DNA of 57,086 nt, taken from IMG/VR virus record IMGVR_UViG_3300030328_001660, positions 1-57,086 of that record; one strand, written 5' to 3'. The notes beneath the pieces are model-generated. The model did no database searches. It had not been told where the DNA came from and saw only the letters and a list, made by a program, of their open reading frames with translations. Below, one piece after another: positions 9,562 to 21,500 of this stretch. The position numbers and the translations under genes were made by a program. This DNA is from a virus. Each line of letters opens with the position of its first letter. The stretch's first letter is position 1.

Positions 9562-10263
9562 ATGCCATTAATTATGGGCGGTATGATGGCCGCATCAGCA
9601 ATCATGGGCGGACAGCAACAGGCCCAGCAAGCTGCTCAGCAGTATGCCCAACAGCAGTGGGCTGAGTTTAGTAAAAAAATGCAGATTCAAAAGCAGAATC
9701 GACAGATTGCTAAGAAAAATGCTATGCAGTGGCAGCAAAATAAATTTATTGCACAAGCTGCTAACAAGTCAAGGGCTGAAAGAGATTTTTATATTAGATT
9801 GAATTATAAGAATGAGACTGGAGAGTTTAGCCGAAACGTGACTGCAACCAATGATAGGTTGCTAGGGTATCTTAACGCTAAAAATGTTAAGGGCCAAACC
9901 GCAAAACAACTTATGAGACAGTCTTTAGAGTCAGCCCAAAAGGCTAGCGTGAATAAAAGACTTAATTACGAAAACCAACTTCGTTCTTCCGAGAGACAAC
10001 AACAAGCTAACTTAGCTAAAAGAAACTTTGGGTATAACGATCAGATCCAATTTATGCCGGGACTGGATATGGGAAATCAAAGCGGTAATATTATGAAGGC
10101 AGCTATTGGGCAGGGAATCCTAAGTGGAGCAATGGGTGCATACGGTGCCGCTCAAACACAAGGTCTAATGAGTGCTCAAGCTAAAGCAGCAGAAAGCCAA
10201 GCAAATGCCATGTGGTCTGCCGCAGGGTATGGTGCCGGTGGCATGGGTCCACCACGATTTTAA
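9562..10263 (+). CDS. Internal virion protein, gp14-like
   Basis: 233 residues from ATG 9562 with TAGGAGG upstream. It opens with a short Gly/Ala/Met hydrophobic segment (IMGGMMAASAIMGG), then a long Gln/Ala/Lys-rich helical region (residues 17-160), and ends with a Gly/Ala hydrophobic segment (ILSGAMGAYGAA). This matches T7 gp14, the 196-residue ejected protein that forms the outer-membrane channel, in length and organisation. It starts the ejection module. Confidence 0.65.
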   Translation: MPLIMGGMMAASAIMGGQQQAQQAAQQYAQQQWAEFSKKMQIQKQNRQIAKKNAMQWQQNKFIAQAANKSRAERDFYIRLNYKNETGEFSRNVTATNDRLLGYLNAKNVKGQTAKQLMRQSLESAQKASVNKRLNYENQLRSSERQQQANLAKRNFGYNDQIQFMPGLDMGNQSGNIMKAAIGQGILSGAMGAYGAAQTQGLMSAQAKAAESQANAMWSAAGYGAGGMGPPRF

Positions 10264-10274
10264 GGAGTTAAGCC

Positions 10275-11282
10275 ATGACTATGAATAAACTTAGGGAAAT
10301 AGCAGGGGGAACCAACCCTTCTAGCCAAAACAAAGACGACATTTATGGACAGGCCCAGATTAATAAATCAGAAGCATGGATTAAAGGTAATGAGTCTTTA
10401 GATAGCAAAACAAAATTAGAGTCTTGGAGTAAGGAATTTGGCGATTGGGGATTCACCCCGAATAATACAGAGTATTACTGGGAGACTAAGGAAAAACTAA
10501 GCCCCCTATCCCCAAACAAATTCAAAGAGTTTACAATATCTGATATACGAAACACTATTGATAAGCTTCCTACTATGGGAGACAAAGAAAATTACTTCAG
10601 AGATAACGCATCAACTTGGCCCTCTTATGTTCTAGACAAGTTAGACGGATACTTTACAAACATTAGAGGAGCCAATGCAGGACAAGAGTTAGAAAGAAAT
10701 AGATTGAGTCAAATTATGGATATGAAAAATATTATGTCTGACAAAAACTTAGCTTTGAACCCAAATGTTAGCGTTGAATCACATGCAGAAGAAATTATTA
10801 AAGCTTATGATATGGGCTACACCGGAGAAATTGATGTAGATAAAGACGGAAGAGTGTCGATCCCTCTTGACGGGAAGACAGTACCTGTGTATACTCTACC
10901 TAATCCTTCTCTTAGTATGGAAGAGGAGTTTATTTCTCGTAAGGATTTAAGTCCGGTTGTTAAATCTAGAATTAAACCTATGTTGAAGACTTCTAGACAA
11001 GAACAAAACCGAACAGAAACTAAAACAAAAAAGGCTTTGTTAAATAGAATTAAAACAGGAGAAATCCCAAGAGAATTTAGGGCTAATGTTATTATTGATG
11101 GAGTTATAGACGAGAAGGATCCTGCTGCGGAAGCTCGTAAATTTTTATTAGAGTCAATAGAACACAATGACAAGAAGGGTCTATACGCTACTTCTAAAGA
11201 AATGTTCTTAGATTACATGGAACAATACAAAGAACTAGGCAATACAGTTTTAAGGAGATTAAACGATGGTCGATATTCCTAA
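10275..11282 (+). CDS. Ejection-module protein of unknown function
   Basis: 335 residues; ATG 10275 follows AAGGAG at 10263-10268. No family recognised. It is hydrophilic, charged and mostly helical, without signal peptide or membrane segment. Its 3' end overlaps the next gene by 17 bases. Lying between the gp14-like gene and two very large ejection-type genes, it is probably a virion or assembly component. Confidence 0.7.
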   Translation: MTMNKLREIAGGTNPSSQNKDDIYGQAQINKSEAWIKGNESLDSKTKLESWSKEFGDWGFTPNNTEYYWETKEKLSPLSPNKFKEFTISDIRNTIDKLPTMGDKENYFRDNASTWPSYVLDKLDGYFTNIRGANAGQELERNRLSQIMDMKNIMSDKNLALNPNVSVESHAEEIIKAYDMGYTGEIDVDKDGRVSIPLDGKTVPVYTLPNPSLSMEEEFISRKDLSPVVKSRIKPMLKTSRQEQNRTETKTKKALLNRIKTGEIPREFRANVIIDGVIDEKDPAAEARKFLLESIEHNDKKGLYATSKEMFLDYMEQYKELGNTVLRRLNDGRYS

Positions 11283-11658
11283 TTACTTAAGGGAAAACAA
11301 TCAGATTCAAGGTCCAATTGAAGAGCCAGTACAAACCAGTACGGCAACCGTTGTAGAATCTCAAATGGTTTTTGGAGAATGGAATGCTAATAACCCAGCA
11401 ATGGATTACATGTATAGGGCTATCTCTGATACGTTAAAACAGGGAGCTGGGCTTGTTCAAGACATTATGCAAATTAATCATAAGAAGGCAATGCTAAAAA
11501 GAGAACTAGACTTAGCAGAAGCAAAGAAAGCGTACAAAACAACAATGGGAACGATGGGGGTTATGAATGAGATGTATAATGATCCGGGATATCTTGCTAC
11601 CTTTCGTGATATGATGTTCCAACTCGGGGGTTGGCATAGCGCGGGAGGCAACCGATAA
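11266..11658 (+). CDS. Small ejection-module protein
   Basis: 130 residues; ATG 11266 with AAGGAG inside the end of the previous gene, and a TAATG overlap with the next. Residues about 50-100 look like a continuous charged helix (IMQINHKKAMLKRELDLAEAKKAYKT). No family recognised. Tight coupling on both sides suggests co-expression with its large neighbours. Confidence 0.7.
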   Translation: MVDIPNYLRENNQIQGPIEEPVQTSTATVVESQMVFGEWNANNPAMDYMYRAISDTLKQGAGLVQDIMQINHKKAMLKRELDLAEAKKAYKTTMGTMGVMNEMYNDPGYLATFRDMMFQLGGWHSAGGNR

Positions 11659-14600
11659 TGTCTAGTAATACACCTCGTTATGAAAACATCGACTCTTTTG
11701 ATGAGGGGTTTGATCCCCGAAGAAACTACGTAAGAAACAAATTATATGGGATGTATCGAGCAGAGAAAGATTCAGAAATTTATTACCCGCAACTTAACAA
11801 GATGGATGATGAAGAGCTTCTTTACCGATTTAATAACTTTGGAAGAAGTAAAGAAGAACAAAAAGAATCAGAAGAACTTTACTATCTTATGAGAGATGTA
11901 GCCTATCCCGCTGACAGCGGTGGCTTCGGTGGTGGTGGTGGTGAAAGCTACGGCATCAACACCGGAATGGATTTCCCAGCAGTGTATCCGGGAGAAAATC
12001 CTTTATTTAAAACTAGGGATGTTACTAGAACTCAACCCAAGATAGGGATTACTCCAGCCCAACAATATTTAGCTGTTGAGCCGAATCTTCCTTGGTGGCT
12101 AAGAAGTTACGGACTTTCGCCAGAAGGTATTGTTTCGCAACAAGCAGTTGCAGAAATAGATCTAATGGAAGAAGAGGAAGAGGATACCATCAAACAAAGA
12201 TACGCCGTTTATAGGGTTTGGCAAAACAAAGCAATGGCTCGAAAAACAATAGGATATGGTTTCGGCGGGATGTTACCTTACAACCCACAAGACTTTAAAC
12301 CACTACTAGCACAAATGGCTATCGCTTCTCAAACAGACGAACTAGACCCAAGTCAGGACATAATTTTAGCTGAGGTGGAAGAACATTCTGATCTGTATGA
12401 TAGGATGAGCGAGGAAATTAATAACCTTATTGTCGAAAACCCAGACACAGAACCTATTGCTATTGTCGGTTCGGTTTTAAAGAAATTTGCTAATGAAGAC
12501 AGAGATCGTTACGTTACCGGGGCTGAGCTAATGGATATGACAGAGGAAGAGATTGCAGCAGTAGGATCCCAACGGCCTTTAGTTTTTCCAAAGGTAGCTC
12601 CGTGGGTTACACAGGATAAAAGAAGTTATCTGTTTACTGCAATGACAGAATTTTCTAAAAAATTAGAAGCAAAGGCAGAACAGTTAAGTGCTGCCGCAGC
12701 AGAAAATACCAGAGAGGACCCTAACACTAATTCATTAGTAGAGGAAGTAAAGGCTGAAGCTTTAATGTGCGTAACCGAAACTTGCAAGGAACTAGAAGGG
12801 AAAGCAGCTGACTTTATTGACGACCTAAGAGAATCGGGATCCTATTCGGAAGAAGAGCTAAGAGTTATCGCGTCTGGTATGGTTGGTGCAGAAGTCACAC
12901 CAACGGAAAAGGGAAAAGAAAAAGACATGATTCCTATACTTGAGAGCTACGCAAGGGATAATTCTGCAATAACTGAAGATGATAATATTCTTACTATGGC
13001 TTTAAAGATGAAGAATATGGGAGATATCTTTAACTACCTTATTAAGCAATCCAAAGAAGGGATTGATATTCAGGCTGATTATGCCGAGACATTGAGAATC
13101 TTAAAAGAGAACGGAGTTCTGTTGCCCTTTGATCCTCAAGTAAGTCCCACCGAAATCTTAGAAAGAAGCCAAAGGCTATTCCACAACAATGTTATTATTC
13201 CTTTTACGGAGAGAAGAAATGCTTTTAGTACACCTGAAGGTAGATATCAGTTAGCTGCTGTCAATGTATTTAGGAGGTTTGTAGATCCTTCTATCAGTGA
13301 TTACTCTGATGTTTTAAGATACGTACAGAGTGCCGTATACGATACAGATCCAAACATGACCTTAAACAGAAAGATGGCAATTATAGAATTATATTCAAAC
13401 GGTAGATCAGCATTCAAAGCTTCTCTTAACGCAAGTAATGGAAGCTCTGCATTAAACAGTGCTCTTAGCGCAATAAACGCACCTCCGGGAGTTAACGCTA
13501 GGAAGCCGAGCCAGACACCTTTTGCTTTTACAGATTTTCCACCGTCTACCGCAAGACAGGACCCTCAAACATGGAACGAATCGGTACAAAATACTTACCA
13601 AAGATGGGTAGAAACTATTTCGGCAAGATCTTACGGACATATTAAGGATCCAAAAGAAAGAGCTAATATGGTTTCGGGACTTAAGAGTGTGATGCGAATT
13701 GAACAAAACGAACAAGGATTAGGAAGAATAGTTGTTGATTGGGAGTCTTCCGATCCCAGCACTCTAATACCTATTGCACAAACTTTACTTGATGAAATGG
13801 ACCAGTACAATGTTTCAGAAGTCCCCTCTATCTTAAGAGGACTAGGTATGCAAGTAACAGAAGGCTTGCAGTTAATGGGCGGTGAGATTGGAGAAAACGA
13901 GACAGAAAAAATGAAGAAGGTTTATAGGTCTTTATCTATACTAGGAATGATTTATAATCCTAAAAATGCTACTAAGGCGAAGGGTGTTAAAAGCATGATG
14001 GGCTGGAATCAGGGCGATTACTCTGCTTATCAAACAGCTATTACAGCCCTAAGAGCTGACAGCTCTGTTTTTTCTAATCTAGGAAACTTTTATGAGGCAG
14101 CTAGCGATAAAGAAAGAGCAGGGTTTTTGTCTGAGTTTGCAAGAGATTTTAATACGAGAAGTAGGGTTATTTTTGAAGCTTTAGCAAATAGAGCATCAGG
14201 GTCTGCTATTGGTTTGTCAGACACTAGGAGAGGACTGCTTACTAATACTATACAAACAAACAACTTTTTGTCTTCTGTATTTCCTTTAATGTCTTTTGGC
14301 AAATCTAGACATGGGCAAAGAACCTTACAGGATATGGGCGAAAAAAGTAGTGGCACTTCTTATGATGCCTTTAATGCGGAAGTTGAAGTAGGAGATGTAA
14401 AAGTAAGTGGATGGGATAAGATTCGAGCTACCCTACAAGAAGTAATGCCGGGAACACAGTTTAAAACTTTTGAATCATCTGATTTTACTAACCTTGCTAA
14501 TGAGCTTGGTGGTATCTTAGGATTAAATAAGGCAGACATGAAAACTCTAAGAGAAAGAGTAATAGAAGACGGTGAAGATTGGATTCCTTGGAACGACTCT

Positions 14601-15596
14601 GTAGAAAAAGGTAAACAAGAAGAAGTAATTAGTTATCTTCTTATACGAGAACTTTTAAATAATAACCAAATCGCAAACCAAATGCACACCTATGTACAAA
14701 ACAGGCATATCTATAGTAGTGAAGTTCCTGTAAACGCCGAAGAGTTTATGTCAGTAATTGGTTACTTTTATAAAAATAGTGGCGTAAACTTAAGCGGAGC
14801 TATTTCCTTAACCGATACTGCTGGAGTCTTTTCTTACAGTAGTCCTACTTTAGATAAAGACTTTGTTCATATGTTAGGAGAACAAGATGTTCTTGACGGG
14901 AATTTAGACGGAACTTATGAAACAGCTATGTCAGAAGCTTTAGCTCTTATTCCGTTTAAGAAAAGCCCACAAATGACAACACATCTAAAATCAACATATA
15001 TGGTAGCAGAGGGGACAGAAGCAAACGAACTTAAAGTAGAAATCGCCAAAGGTTTAGGACTAACAATTGACCAATATAATTCGCTTGTTGAAGAAACTAT
15101 AGACGCTTTAGATGAAGTATATGTCCCAAAACGTACCGCAAGCAGTCCGACCGCAGGTTCATTATCAAGAAGTTTTTTACAAAGTAAGCTAGATGGCGGG
15201 GCAACAAGAATTCAAACAGAAGGCGCATCTTTAGTAAGTACTCATTTAAAAATTATAGAGCTTATCCTTAGACAAGCTGAGGATATGGATGGTGATGACA
15301 AGGTATTAAACTTTAGTGGGCTAACATTAGATATGTTAAAAAGAAAAGAAGAGTTTAGGACTATTGGGGGTCTGTTGACATCTACATCTCTTAGTTATCC
15401 AGACTTAACACCAAGACTTTTATCCCCAACTCCTCAAACAATGTCTATAAGAACAGATGCTGGTCGAAAGCATCTTCTTGTGTTTGATATTGCGGGGTTA
15501 AAATCATCAGACGAAGCATCAATAGAAGTGGGAGGTGTTGCGCCAAGGCGTGTATCTCTACCCTTCATTACCTTTAGGGGAGCCAACCATAAATGA
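11658..15596 (+). CDS. Large internal virion / ejection protein (gp15 position)
   Basis: 1,312 residues; GGAGG lies upstream of ATG 11658. Highly charged and predominantly helical, with a Gly-rich stretch near residues 92-100 (GGFGGGGGE). It has no Walker motif, metal-binding motif or membrane segment that I can see. Its position between the gp14-like gene and the giant gp16-position gene corresponds to T7 gp15 (747 residues), but it is far longer and no sequence match is visible. Its stop overlaps the next start (ATGA). Confidence 0.7.
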   Translation: MSSNTPRYENIDSFDEGFDPRRNYVRNKLYGMYRAEKDSEIYYPQLNKMDDEELLYRFNNFGRSKEEQKESEELYYLMRDVAYPADSGGFGGGGGESYGINTGMDFPAVYPGENPLFKTRDVTRTQPKIGITPAQQYLAVEPNLPWWLRSYGLSPEGIVSQQAVAEIDLMEEEEEDTIKQRYAVYRVWQNKAMARKTIGYGFGGMLPYNPQDFKPLLAQMAIASQTDELDPSQDIILAEVEEHSDLYDRMSEEINNLIVENPDTEPIAIVGSVLKKFANEDRDRYVTGAELMDMTEEEIAAVGSQRPLVFPKVAPWVTQDKRSYLFTAMTEFSKKLEAKAEQLSAAAAENTREDPNTNSLVEEVKAEALMCVTETCKELEGKAADFIDDLRESGSYSEEELRVIASGMVGAEVTPTEKGKEKDMIPILESYARDNSAITEDDNILTMALKMKNMGDIFNYLIKQSKEGIDIQADYAETLRILKENGVLLPFDPQVSPTEILERSQRLFHNNVIIPFTERRNAFSTPEGRYQLAAVNVFRRFVDPSISDYSDVLRYVQSAVYDTDPNMTLNRKMAIIELYSNGRSAFKASLNASNGSSALNSALSAINAPPGVNARKPSQTPFAFTDFPPSTARQDPQTWNESVQNTYQRWVETISARSYGHIKDPKERANMVSGLKSVMRIEQNEQGLGRIVVDWESSDPSTLIPIAQTLLDEMDQYNVSEVPSILRGLGMQVTEGLQLMGGEIGENETEKMKKVYRSLSILGMIYNPKNATKAKGVKSMMGWNQGDYSAYQTAITALRADSSVFSNLGNFYEAASDKERAGFLSEFARDFNTRSRVIFEALANRASGSAIGLSDTRRGLLTNTIQTNNFLSSVFPLMSFGKSRHGQRTLQDMGEKSSGTSYDAFNAEVEVGDVKVSGWDKIRATLQEVMPGTQFKTFESSDFTNLANELGGILGLNKADMKTLRERVIEDGEDWIPWNDSVEKGKQEEVISYLLIRELLNNNQIANQMHTYVQNRHIYSSEVPVNAEEFMSVIGYFYKNSGVNLSGAISLTDTAGVFSYSSPTLDKDFVHMLGEQDVLDGNLDGTYETAMSEALALIPFKKSPQMTTHLKSTYMVAEGTEANELKVEIAKGLGLTIDQYNSLVEETIDALDEVYVPKRTASSPTAGSLSRSFLQSKLDGGATRIQTEGASLVSTHLKIIELILRQAEDMDGDDKVLNFSGLTLDMLKRKEEFRTIGGLLTSTSLSYPDLTPRLLSPTPQTMSIRTDAGRKHLLVFDIAGLKSSDEASIEVGGVAPRRVSLPFITFRGANHK

Positions 15597-18500
15597 CCAG
15601 TCAAAACTTAAACGCATGGGCTACCAGTGATTTACCTTTTTACTTTCGTGACAATGAAGAACAGAATCAAGGCATTAGAGAATGGAGTGAGTTTACAGAA
15701 GGATTTAAAAAACTATCAGAACCTTCGATTGTCGGTGGAAGAACTCCTGACATTAGTGATTCTTGGTCTATTGATTTAGAAACTGGTGAGTTAGTTCGTG
15801 GTGTTTATGATATTACGACAGCTATGACACACGGGTCTTACTCTTCATACTATGGCGGTATGTTCGAGGATAACCAAGCTCGAAGCAAGTACTCAGCAAG
15901 AATGCAATTGGGTGCTTACAAGCATGACCTCTATAAAGGTACGGCTCTTGAGTTTAGTGAGAAGGACAAGAAACTTTTAAATCACTATGCAAGTAAAAGT
16001 GCTTGGAACTTGTCTAGATTAGGCGACCCTTTTCGTGATGAACAAGAAGAAGCAGGCGTAGACCTTTGGGATGTACCCGTATTTACAAACTTTAATGAAA
16101 CTCCCGATAACATTATGGGAAGAGACGCTCCAGAAGGATGGGATCCTCAGCAAGCGTTAGAGGTTTTAAAATTAAAAGACCCTCAAATGTATTCGGTGTA
16201 CCTAAATACTCTAGGCGGCAGAGAAAACGTAGACGACTTACTCTCCGAAACCAAAAACCCCTACGACTTTTTCTATACACTAACAAACGAAATGCAGCAA
16301 ATCGCTTATATGCGAACTCAAATGGAGTGGTGGAAAACTGCTTCAGCGAGTGAAGTCGTAACTGAATACGTATATAACTTTGTTGTCGAAGGCATTGCTA
16401 ACGATCCAGACTTTGCTGCTTCTATGGGAATTAGTTTAGGAATTAGTGCAGGTACGGCTGGAGTTGGGGCAATACCCTCTTTTATTGTTGCAGCAGCAGC
16501 CAAAGTACTAAAAACTGGAATTAATTTTGCAAAGTTCTTAAAGTGGACGGCAAGATTACAGAATAGAATGAATCAACTCCAAAGATATCTGCCAGAAAAC
16601 TTGGGTCCGACTTTGGTAAATAAAATTCCACAAGTAAAAAGCTTTGCGCAACACGGTAAGTTTGCCCAATTCTCAGTAAATAGACTAGGAGATGTAGGTG
16701 AAGGTTTAATTACTGGTGGCTTAGCTGAAATTGGAAACCAATACAGACAATTAGATGCCGGTACTTTAGATTCATTTAGTGTTACTAGAGTTATTAACGA
16801 GTCTTTAATTGAAGCGGCCTTTTCTCCTGCGGTAAACCCTGCAATCGGCGGACTATACAAGGGTATAGGGGCATTAGGTTCTTTAGGATCCAATCAAATT
16901 GCCGTGCCTTTAGCTAATGCTCTACTAGGTGAAAACTCTGTAAAGGGGATCTCTAATTTTGTAGGGAAAATAGGAAGGACTGCAAACCCGCAAGCATTAG
17001 CAGAGCGTCTTGAGCTGATTGAAATTAATACTGAGATTAGAGCAGAGCTTGAAGCATTGACTTTAGAAGGAACTGATATTGAAACGGGAGTCGAAGAAGA
17101 TACAGACCCCACTAGTCCTACCGGAGTCATTAGTGCTGTTATTGCCTCGTTGTTTGACGAAACAGGAATGAGTAAGGCAGAATTCCTAACGTCAGTAAAA
17201 GAAATCCTTACTGATTTTAGGGAACAAGCAGACAACCCAACAGATGCTCGAAGACCTAAGGAAGGCAAAGAACAAGAGGTTGTACTAGCCGAACTCGCAC
17301 AAGAGCTTGTAAACAGAAACCAAGAAGTAATCCTAGAAAGAAACGACGGGAATAAGCAAGTCTTTGCCAATATCCTAGGATGGACCAAGCAGCACATTAC
17401 TCTTGCTAAGCAAGCTGCTAAAAAAGGAATGAGCTATAAAGACTATGTAAATCAAATTATTGAAAGGGGAGAGGAATTTAACTTAGTTCCTAATGATATT
17501 AGAAAGGCTGTTGTAGAAAAATTAGGTGAGAAATTTAAAGACGCAACTACAGAAGAAAGGCTGGAGGTTGCTAAAGAAATTCTACAAGAAAGAATTCAAG
17601 AACAGAAGAAAGCAATTACCGAGTTTAATCAAAGAACCGATGAAGGAGAAGCTGAAGCCGATGCAAGAGATGAGGATATAGACGGAATCGATCCCGATCC
17701 AGCAGACCCTGCTCCAGCAGATCCAGAGCCTAAGCCCGTAGACCCAGAGAAACGAAAGGGAGATGATGACCCTAAGGATCCCGGACTTGAAGGAGGAGAA
17801 GGTGGTCCTCCAGCAAGAAAGAGATCAGAAGATCCCTTAGTTAGGCGAGAGGAACTAAAACGAAAATTAGAAAAACAGAAGAGAGAACTAGAGGCTTTAA
17901 AAAAGAAACTAGAAGATAGACTAAAGAGCGATCCAGATCCTAAAATTAAGGAGAAAGTAGAAAAGGTTCGGAGTTTAGTTCTATCTGTAGAGAAGCAACT
18001 TGAGACAGTAACAGTAGATTTAAATCAAATGCTAGCCGACCACGCTATTGATAACGCTGAACTTAAGCCTTTAGTAAATACCCTGATAGATCTTCGAGAT
18101 AGGTTACACAAGATTTCAGAAGATTTGAAAGTTGACCAAGAAGATGACAAGGGAGTAATCTGGTCTTATTTTAGGGCTAAGAGATTTGAAGCGTTGCTTA
18201 CAAAATTAAACAGGCTCTATATCGAGGAAGGAGAGGGTGGAAATGTTAAGTCAGCTGATATAAGTCCTGAACTAAGACAAACGCTTGAAGATATTAAAAA
18301 AGAATTAAAGGATGATAATTCAAAAACAGCAGATAGAATGAAGCAATACATAAACGGAGTATTAGCGGGTACAGAAAAACAAATGACTCCTAAGACGATC
18401 TCACAATACCTTGTTAGGGGTGGTCAGGTAATTAAAAGTCACATGGAGCGGCTAGAAAAAACTGACCTATACAAAGAGAACAGTGCTCTAGTTAAAGAGT

Positions 18501-21500
18501 TTAACAAAACCCTAAGGGACTATAAGAGAGTTATCGCTAATATCCAAAGGGGAGAAACCCTAAACGATATTCAGAAATTCTTCGCTATTCAATTACAACA
18601 AACTGGTGCTAGAGCACAACGAAAAGAAACGGAAGTATTTGAAGCCAAAGAAAAGCTGTTTAATGATATGATTGGAGATAAGGAAGCAGAAGGAGAAACG
18701 GTTACGGTAAACGAACTTCTTCCTGTTCTTCACCAGTTCTCTGAGTGGCGACAAAATAAAGAAGCAGTTGTAGAAGAAAACCCTGAAAAAGGTGAAAAAG
18801 AATACACAATAGAAGAAGCAAAAGAAATCTTTGGTAAGGAAGCCGCAGCCGTAAAACAAAAGATTAAAACTCTATCCATCGGAAAACTACAGAACCTTAG
18901 AGCGGGCGGGCGGTACTCTTACATTCGTGGAGATTACGAACACAACTACAATGATTCTGATGTATTGGGAACATCTTACGACCCCGAGTATGTACTAGAG
19001 AGATCAAACGAAGACGGTAAAGAACTTGATCCTGAAACTGTAGACGATACAGCAGAGATGATAGTTGAGCCAGAAGGTCTTGACGATATGAAACAAGCTG
19101 ACCTTAACAAGTTTATTGACGATGTAATGGGAGGCGAAGGAGGAAAGGGCGGAAAAAACAAGGATAAGGTTGCCCGCATTAGAGCGTGGATTGCTAATAA
19201 AAACGCCGAAGTTAAACCAAAAAGAACAGGACCAGCTTACCTTCCTTCACCAACTGTAGTTTACGAGACTCTAGATGCGGCGGATGGTTCAAGTTTATTT
19301 GAGGATTCTTTCGATGTACGAAATGCAGAAGCTCGGGAAGTTGGATTTGAAGACTATTTTCACGCTGTAAATTCCTATAATCTATATGTTATTGGGATTC
19401 ACAAAAATAAAGAAAACTTTGCAAAGGCTGCAAAAGGAATAGGAAGAAAGGAAATAAAGGAAGCGTGGGATGCACGAAGCAAACTATCGGAAAAACAAAG
19501 AGACGCAGCAAAGGCACAAAAAATAAACTTAGTAAAGCAAATGAAGAAGGAACTAAGAACTGAAGATATTGTCTTTACTAGGTCTTTGGATAAGGACGTA
19601 GAAGCTTGGATACAATTTGAAGCAGCCTTAGACATGTTAGCTACTAAGGCAGATCCTACCAAAGGAATTGCAGCTTGGAGAATTAACCAAGCAATGCCAG
19701 CTTACCTTAGAGATTACGTAGGGCTTAAACCCTATGTTGTGTTTGGTAGAGAGAATGTATTAGGGAAGTCACACTCCGCTCTAATGCCTTCTGATGTTGT
19801 AGATGTAGATATGGCATCTGCTACTGACCGACAAGTTGTCCAACATACCTTAAGGTATAGACCGGAAGAACTTTTAAATATCGCAAGAGCTTGGAAAGAA
19901 AGAGGAGTAGCTAAAATCGACGGATGGCAAAAGCAAGAACTTGCCAATGTTTTAGATACCCTAGAAGCTCAAGCAATGGATGAGTCCAACCCTAATTCAG
20001 CAGCAAACCTTTACTATACAATAGCCTTTATTGAGAGACTAGAGAGTGCGAGTGAACTTGTAAATAGAGAGCTTTTTAAAATGAGACAGGAAAAGAGAGA
20101 CGGCGGTTGGATTATGGAAGTAGACGGGGATACAGGGTTTCCTATTAAATTCACAAAGGATGAGAGCACTTGGATTGGCGATGCACGCGGACACATAAGA
20201 GATAGAATAAACTCTCTAATCGAAAGAAGGCAAACCAGATCCTTAAGGAACATCGCTGAAAAATTCGGCTTGACTCTAGAAGAACAACGAAATGAATTCC
20301 ATTTCCCAACCTATGTAATAACAGACGCAGAAGGTAATATATCTGATAATGTAGCTGACGTTATTATTGAGAGTATGAGAACTGAACTAGAAGGACTACA
20401 TGAAGGCCAACTATCTTTAACTAAGTTAGGTAACGGAGAATACGGATACGGCTCTTCTAAAAACGTAGGCTATGCTGTTGTAGATTTCTTAAGTGATAAG
20501 GAAATGCCTTCTATCCAAAGTCTTACGGCTATTACAGATAAGGATGGAAAGGTAATTCCAGCACAAGCAGACGAAGATACTGAAATTAAGGGACAGCCTA
20601 CAAATGTTCGACTTCCTATAGAAGGGGAAGTAAACCACGCTATGCCTATTCCAGCAATGAAGCTGGCAGCTTTAGTATCTAACTATAAAGCAAGAGAACG
20701 AATGAGGTTTATTCTGGGTAAGGAAAAATTTACTCCAAAGGAAAGAGAAGCCTATAAGGCGTGGGTAGAAGCTAAGTGGTCAGACATTAAATCTGAACTC
20801 AAGGATCCAGATCCTACAGGAGAGCAAGTTCCTTTTGCTGTTATTCCTCAGATTGTAGGTAACAGGTTGCACGAACAAGTAATGAAGAGATCTGAAGTGA
20901 AGGCATTTATTATGGAACTTCTTTTAGATGTGCCTCGAAATGCAGAAGGATTTATTCACGATCAGGTTACTAGAAGGCGTGGAAGTCGTTTGATGTTTAA
21001 TGAAGGAATGGAAGAAGGTATAGTCCAAGTAGTCGATAGAGATGGTAATATTGTTGATAGGGACATTAAAAACCTAGACAAAGATCAAGGCTTAATGGTT
21101 GACCTTAGTCACGGAGATCACATTCTAGTACCTTTAGGAAGAATAGGAGAAATCCTTGCAATTGAGGCAATGGGTCCAATGTTTAAGGGACTAACAAGTG
21201 TCGCTGTTGAAGAGGTAATGAAACTTAGAGATAAGAGAGAAGCTGACGGTACGGGAACATCTATAAATGATTTCCTTTCTAATGATAACTGGAGTGACCG
21301 AGTTGCTAGTGGCGTGTTTGAGATGAAACTGATGTCATTAGCAAATGACCCTAACGCTACTATTGAGGTTGACGGAAAGAAGATGACCGCCGAAGAAATT
21401 ATGAATGGAATTTTAGATGGGACTTTCAAGAGAAAGGAAAAGACTGAGCTTGACTTTTATATGCGAGGTGCGATTACTGCCGGTAGAAACAATACAGACA

